The position numbers and the translations under genes are program-made. From assembly GCA_017632495.1 (NCBI GenBank), contig JAGBRG010000233.1:1-10242 (forward strand): a stretch of 10,242 bases of DNA. The letters run 5' to 3'. Origin of the DNA: Spirochaetales bacterium. Its GTDB lineage: Bacteria; Spirochaetota; Spirochaetia; Sphaerochaetales; Sphaerochaetaceae. The notes below the pieces were generated by a model, which worked only from the letters and a program-made list of their open reading frames with translations, was not told where the DNA came from and searched no databases. Positions 5,723-10,242 of this stretch are shown one piece after another (position 1 is the first letter of the stretch; every line of letters starts with the position of its first letter).

Positions 5723-8700
5723 GTACCTCTTTTACGGTCAATGGAAAACCTGTCACATGCGACAGGGAGAAGAAGCTTCTAAGATTCCTCAGAGACGACC
5801 TGAGACTTACTTCAGTCAAGGACGGTTGTTCTGAGGGTTCCTGCGGAGCTTGCACCGTACTTTTAAACGGAGAACCTATCCGTTCCTGCTCGATTCTCAC
5901 ATCTGAAATCAGCGGAGCAAACATAATCACTGTCGAAGGACTTTCCGACAGAGAAAAAGAAATCTTCACTGCAGCGTTCGGTCAGGCCGGCGCCGTGCAG
6001 TGCGGCTTCTGCACACCTGGCATGGTAATCTGCGCAAAGAGCATTCTGGATAAGAATCTCTCCCCCACAGAGCATGAAATCCGCCATGCCATAAGAAACA
6101 ACATCTGCCGCTGCACAGGCTATGCAAAGATAGTCAAGGCCATTGAACTTGCAGGCAAGATGATGCGTGAAAACGCCAATCTCAAAGACGACAAAAACTG
6201 GCTTATCGGAAAACGCGTTCCAAGAGTCGATGTGAAGGACAAGGTCACGGGAATCGGTAAATACCCGGATGACATCTACATCGACGGAATGCTTTTTGCC
6301 GTGGCAGTCAGAAGTAAATATCCACGGGCAAAGGTTCTTTCAAATGATACTGAACTTGCATCCGTAGTCCCCGGCGTTGTGAGAATCTTTACCGCTGAAG
6401 ACATCCCCGGAGATGTTAAGGTGGGTCATCTTAAACGCGACTGGGATGCCATGATAGCCGTAGGCGGCATCACACGCTACGTAGGCGATGTAATCTGCCT
6501 GATAGCAGCAGAAAACTATGACGCCGCAAAAAAGGCTGAAAAGCTTGTTAAAATCCAGTATAAGGAACTTCCGTGCGTCCATAATCCCACGGAGGCCATG
6601 CAGCCGGATGCCCCGAAAGTTCATGAAGAGGGAAACCTTCTTGGCCATACCCATGTTGACAGAGGAGATGCCGAAAAGGCCATAGAGAAATCTGATTTTG
6701 TTCTGTCGGAGCACTTTACCACACCATGGACAGAACATGCGTTTCTGGAGCCCGAATGCGCAGTCTCCGTTCCCATGGATGACGGCGGAGTCAAAATCTA
6801 TTCAACAGACCAGGGTGTCTACGACACAAGACGAGAGACAGCTCCCCTTCTGGGCCTTTCCGAGGACATGGTCAGAGTTGAGAACTGCTATGTAGGCGGA
6901 GGCTTCGGAGGCAAGGAGGATGTGACAGTCCAGCACTTAAGTGCACTTGTTGCATACCTTACAAAGCGCCCCTGCAAGATGAAGCTTACCCGTGATGAAA
7001 GTATCAAAGTGCATCCTAAGCGCCATCCTATGGACATAGAGATGACAATCGGATGCGACAAGAACGGAATAATCCAGGGTCTTAAGGCAAAGATTGTCAC
7101 AGACACAGGAGCTTATGCATCGCTTGGCCTTCCTGTTCTGCAAAGAGCATGCACACATGCATCAGGGCCCTACAACTTCCAGAATTTCAAAATAGACGGC
7201 TATGCCTATTACACAAACAACCCGCCTGCAGGTGCCTTCAGAGGCTTTGGAGTAACTCAGAGCTGCTTTGCAGTTGAGACCCTTCTGAACCACATTGCCG
7301 ACAGAATCGGAATCTCTCACTGGGAAATCAGATTCAGAAATGCAATCCGCCCGGGTCAGAGCCTTCCGAACGGCCAGATAGTCGACGACTCCACAGGTCT
7401 TGTGGAAACCCTTATGGCTGTCAAGGAAGAATTTGAAAGCAGTCCCAACGCAGGAATTGCCTGTGCAATGAAGAACGCCGGTGTCGGTGTGGGACTTCCT
7501 GACTACGGAAGAGTCCGCCTTCAGGTAAAGGACGGCAAGGTCATAATCCACTGCGCAGGATCATGTCTGGGACAGGGTATGTGCACCGTCATGAAGCAGA
7601 TTGTCTGCGATGTGACAGGCCTTAAAGAAGACCAGGTCGTAGAGGAAAAGGCAAATACTGCAAACGCTCCTGACAGCGGAACATCGTCCGGTTCAAGACA
7701 CACCACCGTCACAGGTGAAGCTGCACGTCGTGCTGCAGTAATGCTTAAAGATGCTTTGAAGGACACAGATCTTTCAAAGCTGGAAGGTCAGGAATACTAT
7801 GCAGAATATCTTGCAGAAACCGACCCGTTCGGATCCGATCTTCCGAACCCCAAGAGCCATGTAGCCTACGGTTATGCCACCCAGGTCTGTATCCTTGAAG
7901 AGAAGACCGATAAGATTCTCAAGATTATCGCCGCTCACGATGTAGGCCGAGCGATCAATCCCACAAGCGTTGAAGGTCAGATAGAAGGCGGAGTTGTCAT
8001 GGGCTTAGGCTATGCTTTACGTGAGCAGTTCCCACTTGAAAACTGCGTCCCTACAGCCAAGTATGCTTCGCTTATGCTCTTCAGAGCCGATGAGGTGCCC
8101 CAGATAGAGCCTATAATCGTTGAGAGAAAAGGCCTGAACATAGCAAGCGGAGCAATAGGACTTGGTGAGATTGTCTCAATCCCGACAGCCCCGGCAGTTG
8201 CCGATGCATACTACCGCCTTGACGGACTTCACAGGACAAGCCTTCCTTTGGAAAACACCCCGTATGAAGACCCGGACAAACTTGCAATCCCGCGAAAAAG
8301 CAGAACGCTCATCGTCAATAAGGATGCCAGATGTATCGGATGTCTTGAGTGCGTCCATGCCTGCGCAAAAACTTATTTCAGAACCTCAAAAGCCTCAATG
8401 GCCTTCATCAGGGTCACCGAGCGCATGGGAGTCGGAAACAAAAGTTCCATCCAGGGCAAAATCACCCGCCCTGTGGTTTGCATACAATGCGGAAAATGTG
8501 CTAAAGTCTGCCCTATCGGAGCTATCAGGCAGAACCGCTACGGAGTATATGTCGTTGACATCAAGATGTGTACAGACTGCGGCAAGTGCCGTGAAGAATG
8601 TCCGTTCGGAGTCATTGTCGAAGATACCGACATCAACGCCACCAAGAAATGCCTTGCCTGCGGCGAATGCGTCAAGGCCTGTCCGATGGGCGTTTTAAGC

Positions 8701-8772
8701 CTCTTCAAACCTTCCGCACCGGTCATGGAAAGCACCTTTGTAAAGCATCCGAAACCCGAGGACGGAAAATGA
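5719..8772 (+). CDS. Xanthine-dehydrogenase-family molybdenum hydroxylase fused to a four-cluster [4Fe-4S] ferredoxin domain
   Basis: A 1017-residue single-chain molybdenum hydroxylase, expected to oxidise a purine or similar N-heterocycle with water. In order: [2Fe-2S] plant-type domain (C37, C42, C45, C57); helical [2Fe-2S] domain (C95, C98, C130, C132); hammerhead domain (about 170-285); molybdopterin domains (about 300-840); a ferredoxin-like domain (865-995). By remembered alignment with bovine xanthine oxidase, E400 in GGGFGGKE matches E802, R508 in AFRGFG matches R880, and E817 in GLGEIV matches the catalytic base E1261. E802 and R880 are replaced in aldehyde oxidases, so this favours a purine substrate. 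GSCLGQG (614-620) recalls the Se-dependent xanthine dehydrogenases. The tail has four CxxCxxCxxxC motifs starting at C872, C921, C951 and C978, enough for four [4Fe-4S] clusters. There is no FAD domain. The GTG start fits the domain boundary, with AGGGAG (5705-5710) upstream. The stop overlaps prfA by four bases. The exact substrate is inferred. Confidence 0.88.
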   Translation: MSTSFTVNGKPVTCDREKKLLRFLRDDLRLTSVKDGCSEGSCGACTVLLNGEPIRSCSILTSEISGANIITVEGLSDREKEIFTAAFGQAGAVQCGFCTPGMVICAKSILDKNLSPTEHEIRHAIRNNICRCTGYAKIVKAIELAGKMMRENANLKDDKNWLIGKRVPRVDVKDKVTGIGKYPDDIYIDGMLFAVAVRSKYPRAKVLSNDTELASVVPGVVRIFTAEDIPGDVKVGHLKRDWDAMIAVGGITRYVGDVICLIAAENYDAAKKAEKLVKIQYKELPCVHNPTEAMQPDAPKVHEEGNLLGHTHVDRGDAEKAIEKSDFVLSEHFTTPWTEHAFLEPECAVSVPMDDGGVKIYSTDQGVYDTRRETAPLLGLSEDMVRVENCYVGGGFGGKEDVTVQHLSALVAYLTKRPCKMKLTRDESIKVHPKRHPMDIEMTIGCDKNGIIQGLKAKIVTDTGAYASLGLPVLQRACTHASGPYNFQNFKIDGYAYYTNNPPAGAFRGFGVTQSCFAVETLLNHIADRIGISHWEIRFRNAIRPGQSLPNGQIVDDSTGLVETLMAVKEEFESSPNAGIACAMKNAGVGVGLPDYGRVRLQVKDGKVIIHCAGSCLGQGMCTVMKQIVCDVTGLKEDQVVEEKANTANAPDSGTSSGSRHTTVTGEAARRAAVMLKDALKDTDLSKLEGQEYYAEYLAETDPFGSDLPNPKSHVAYGYATQVCILEEKTDKILKIIAAHDVGRAINPTSVEGQIEGGVVMGLGYALREQFPLENCVPTAKYASLMLFRADEVPQIEPIIVERKGLNIASGAIGLGEIVSIPTAPAVADAYYRLDGLHRTSLPLENTPYEDPDKLAIPRKSRTLIVNKDARCIGCLECVHACAKTYFRTSKASMAFIRVTERMGVGNKSSIQGKITRPVVCIQCGKCAKVCPIGAIRQNRYGVYVVDIKMCTDCGKCREECPFGVIVEDTDINATKKCLACGECVKACPMGVLSLFKPSAPVMESTFVKHPKPEDGK

Positions 8773-9833
8773 TTGAGAAACTTGAGGATTTCAGAAGGCA
8801 GCTGGAGGAACTTGACCAGAAGCTTTCCGATCCCGACGTGATGAAGGACATGGGAAAATATAAGAGCCTCATGCTTGAGCGCAGCCACCTTGTGCCCATC
8901 GTCGACGAGCTTTCCAACCTCAAGAACCTTTTAGCCAACCTCTCCGACAACGAGAACCTCGCCCGCGAGGATGACGAGGACATTGCGGCCATGGCCCGGG
9001 AGGAGATTCCCATTCTCAAGGAGCAGATCGAACAGAGCGAGAAGAAGTGTAAGATGCTTCTGATTCCACCCGATCCCCTTGAGGGCAAGAACATAATCAT
9101 GGAAATCCGCGCAGGAACAGGCGGCGAGGAAGCAGCCCTTTTTGCCTCGGACCTCTACAGGATGTACAGCTATTATGCCGAGTCCATGCACTGGAAGATC
9201 GAGGAAATCGATTCCAACCCGACAGAGCTTGGCGGCTACAAGGAAATCATCCTTTCCATCAGCGGCAAGGATGTCTACGGAAGCCTCAGATGGGAAAGCG
9301 GAGTTCACCGAGTCCAGCGTGTTCCTGAAACCGAAAGCGGCGGCCGTATCCACACCTCTGCTGTCACAGTCGCAGTTTTACCTGAAGCCGAGGAAACCGA
9401 AGTGGACATCCGCCAGGAAGACCTCAGAATCGATGTCATGCGTGCAGGCGGCCCCGGCGGCCAGTGCGTCAACACGACAGAAAGTGCCGTCCGCATCACC
9501 CACATTCCCACAGGCCTTGTGGTAATCTGTCAGAACCAGAAGTCCCAGCTTCAGAACAGAGTCGAAGCTCTGAGGGTCCTCAGGTCCAGACTCTATGACC
9601 TTGAGGCGGGAAAGAAGGCAAAAGAGAGAGCAGAAGAGAGAAAGAGCCAGGTCGGAAGCGGAGACAGAAGCGAAAGAATCAGAACATACAACTTCCCGCA
9701 GAACAGACTCACAGACCACAGAATCAACCTCACCCTCTATAAGCTCGATCTGATAATGGAAGGCCAGCTTCAGGATGTGATAGAGGCTCTTAAAGTCGCA
9801 GCCGGAGAGCAGGCTCTGAAGGAAGCCACGTGA
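8769..9833 (+). CDS. prfA: Peptide chain release factor 1
   Basis: Release factor 1 reads UAA and UAG in the ribosomal A site and triggers peptide release. The 354 residues match the usual length (E. coli 360). Visible landmarks are the start of domain 2 at EIRAGTGGEEAALFA (112-126), the RF1-type PxT codon-recognition motif as PET (186-188; RF2 would have SPF), the catalytic GGQ at 230-232 in GPGGQCVNTTESAVR, and the C-terminal GSGDRSERIRTYNFPQNR (296-313) and TDHRINLTLY (315-324). The ATG at 8769 was chosen because IEKLEDF fits the RF1 N-terminus and GAGG (8758-8761) lies seven bases upstream; the frame stays open further upstream inside the oxidase gene but encodes nothing RF1-like. It overlaps the oxidase stop as ATGA, and its own TGA overlaps prmC as GTGA. 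No internal promoter was recognised. TGA is read by RF2, so RF1 does not terminate its own synthesis. Confidence 0.97.
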   Translation: MIEKLEDFRRQLEELDQKLSDPDVMKDMGKYKSLMLERSHLVPIVDELSNLKNLLANLSDNENLAREDDEDIAAMAREEIPILKEQIEQSEKKCKMLLIPPDPLEGKNIIMEIRAGTGGEEAALFASDLYRMYSYYAESMHWKIEEIDSNPTELGGYKEIILSISGKDVYGSLRWESGVHRVQRVPETESGGRIHTSAVTVAVLPEAEETEVDIRQEDLRIDVMRAGGPGGQCVNTTESAVRITHIPTGLVVICQNQKSQLQNRVEALRVLRSRLYDLEAGKKAKERAEERKSQVGSGDRSERIRTYNFPQNRLTDHRINLTLYKLDLIMEGQLQDVIEALKVAAGEQALKEAT

Positions 9834-10242
9834 ATCTAGATTCGCTTTATAAGTCATTTTGCGACTCATTCAAAAACATCAGCGACTCCCCTGCTTCCGA
9901 TGCAAAGATTCTCATCTGCCATTGCCTTGGCATAACCCAGACACAGCTTGCACTCTACGGGGACGAAGATGTTCCCTCAGACAAACTTGCAGAGCTTGAG
10001 AAACTCAGAACTGCAAGACTTGAGGGTCAGCCCGTTGCCTACCTTACAGGAGAGCGCGGTTTTTATGAGTGTGTCTTCAAGGTCTCTCCTGATACTCTGA
10101 TTCCAAGAGCAGACACGGAGACCCTTGTAGAAGAAGCCATAGCCGATATTACGGAGCTTTGCGAAGATCAACAGGAAGTGAAGATCCTTGATCTTTGCTG
10201 CGGCACGGGGTGCATAGGAATCTCTGTTGCCAAGGTCCTGTC
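9830..10242 (+). CDS. prmC: Release factor glutamine methyltransferase (PrmC/HemK), N-terminal part; runs off the right edge
   Basis: The first 137 residues of the SAM-dependent methyltransferase that methylates the GGQ glutamine of release factors, here Q232 of the upstream RF1. The frame from GTG at 9830 stays open to the end of the window. The helical substrate-binding domain contains GQPVAYLTGERGFY (66-79), very typical of PrmC, followed by LIPRADTETLVEEA (90-103; the usual form is LIPRPxTExLV) and SAM-binding motif I as ILDLCCGTGCIGIS (119-132), with two cysteines where DLGTGSG is common. The diagnostic NPPY motif would lie beyond the window. GTG was chosen because it overlaps the prfA stop (GTGA, 9830-9833) and has AAGGAAG (9819-9825) just upstream. 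The prfA-prmC pairing is common in bacteria. Confidence 0.93.
   Translation, partial: MNLDSLYKSFCDSFKNISDSPASDAKILICHCLGITQTQLALYGDEDVPSDKLAELEKLRTARLEGQPVAYLTGERGFYECVFKVSPDTLIPRADTETLVEEAIADITELCEDQQEVKILDLCCGTGCIGISVAKVL

Noticed and set aside
6340..6738. Antisense open frames opposite the oxidase and the other large genes (for example 6340-6738, 7162-7551, 9378-9869)
   Set aside because: They are shadows of strongly coding + strand genes, with no recognisable protein motifs.
8598..8768. Upstream ATG at 8598 giving a 411-residue RF1
   Set aside because: The extra 57 residues come from the oxidase's cysteine-rich coding sequence read out of frame. The ATG at 8769 fits RF1 length, N-terminus and ribosome site spacing.
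8311..8772. C-terminal ferredoxin domain as a separate gene
   Set aside because: The reading frame is continuous from 5719, there is no stop between the domains, and no start codon with a ribosome site was seen near the domain boundary.
5719..8772. Selenocysteine in the oxidase, given its resemblance to Se-dependent xanthine dehydrogenases
   Set aside because: There is no in-frame TGA before the end. Selenium in that enzyme group is a labile Mo ligand, not selenocysteine.
1..10242. CRISPR arrays, tRNA or rRNA genes, insertion sequences
   Set aside because: No regularly spaced repeats, no cloverleaf-like sequence and no transposase or long terminal inverted repeats were seen. Coding and short spacers account for the whole window.

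Overview
The window looks like a piece of a spirochaete chromosome, most probably Treponema or a relative such as Sphaerochaeta. This rests on the signal peptide of the binding protein (hydrophobic core, then VFA before NGAKE), a style common in treponemal periplasmic proteins, and on the general look of the proteins. It is an inference from style, not from a marker gene. All recognisable genes lie on the + strand.

Layout. Bases 1-851 hold the last 282 residues of exonuclease I (SbcB); its catalytic N-terminus lies before the window. Bases 852-1059 are a regulatory spacer with a weak terminator, several TTGCAA-type motifs, an extended -10 promoter and stacked inverted repeats. From 1060 come a Bmp/PnrA-type binding protein, an intrinsic terminator-like hairpin (2113-2142), a double-domain ABC ATPase, two BPD_transp_2 permeases, a 1017-residue molybdenum hydroxylase, prfA (release factor 1) and the start of prmC (release factor glutamine methyltransferase), which runs off the right edge. 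From 2160 to the end the six genes overlap or are separated by one base, so they look like a single translationally coupled unit.

How the genes fit together. The binding protein, ATPase and permeases form a complete importer of the class that carries nucleosides (PnrA, NupNOPQ, BmpA families). The next gene encodes a xanthine-dehydrogenase-family enzyme that keeps the residues associated with purine oxidation. The simplest reading is an uptake-and-oxidation module for purines or a related N-heterocycle. The enzyme is the most unusual item: both [2Fe-2S] domains, the molybdopterin domain and a C-terminal domain with four CxxCxxCxxxC motifs lie in one chain, with no FAD subunit in the window. 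This suggests that electrons leave through a ferredoxin-type chain and not through FAD to NAD+. The second oddity is that two housekeeping translation-termination genes (prfA, prmC) are coupled directly to the end of this catabolic operon.
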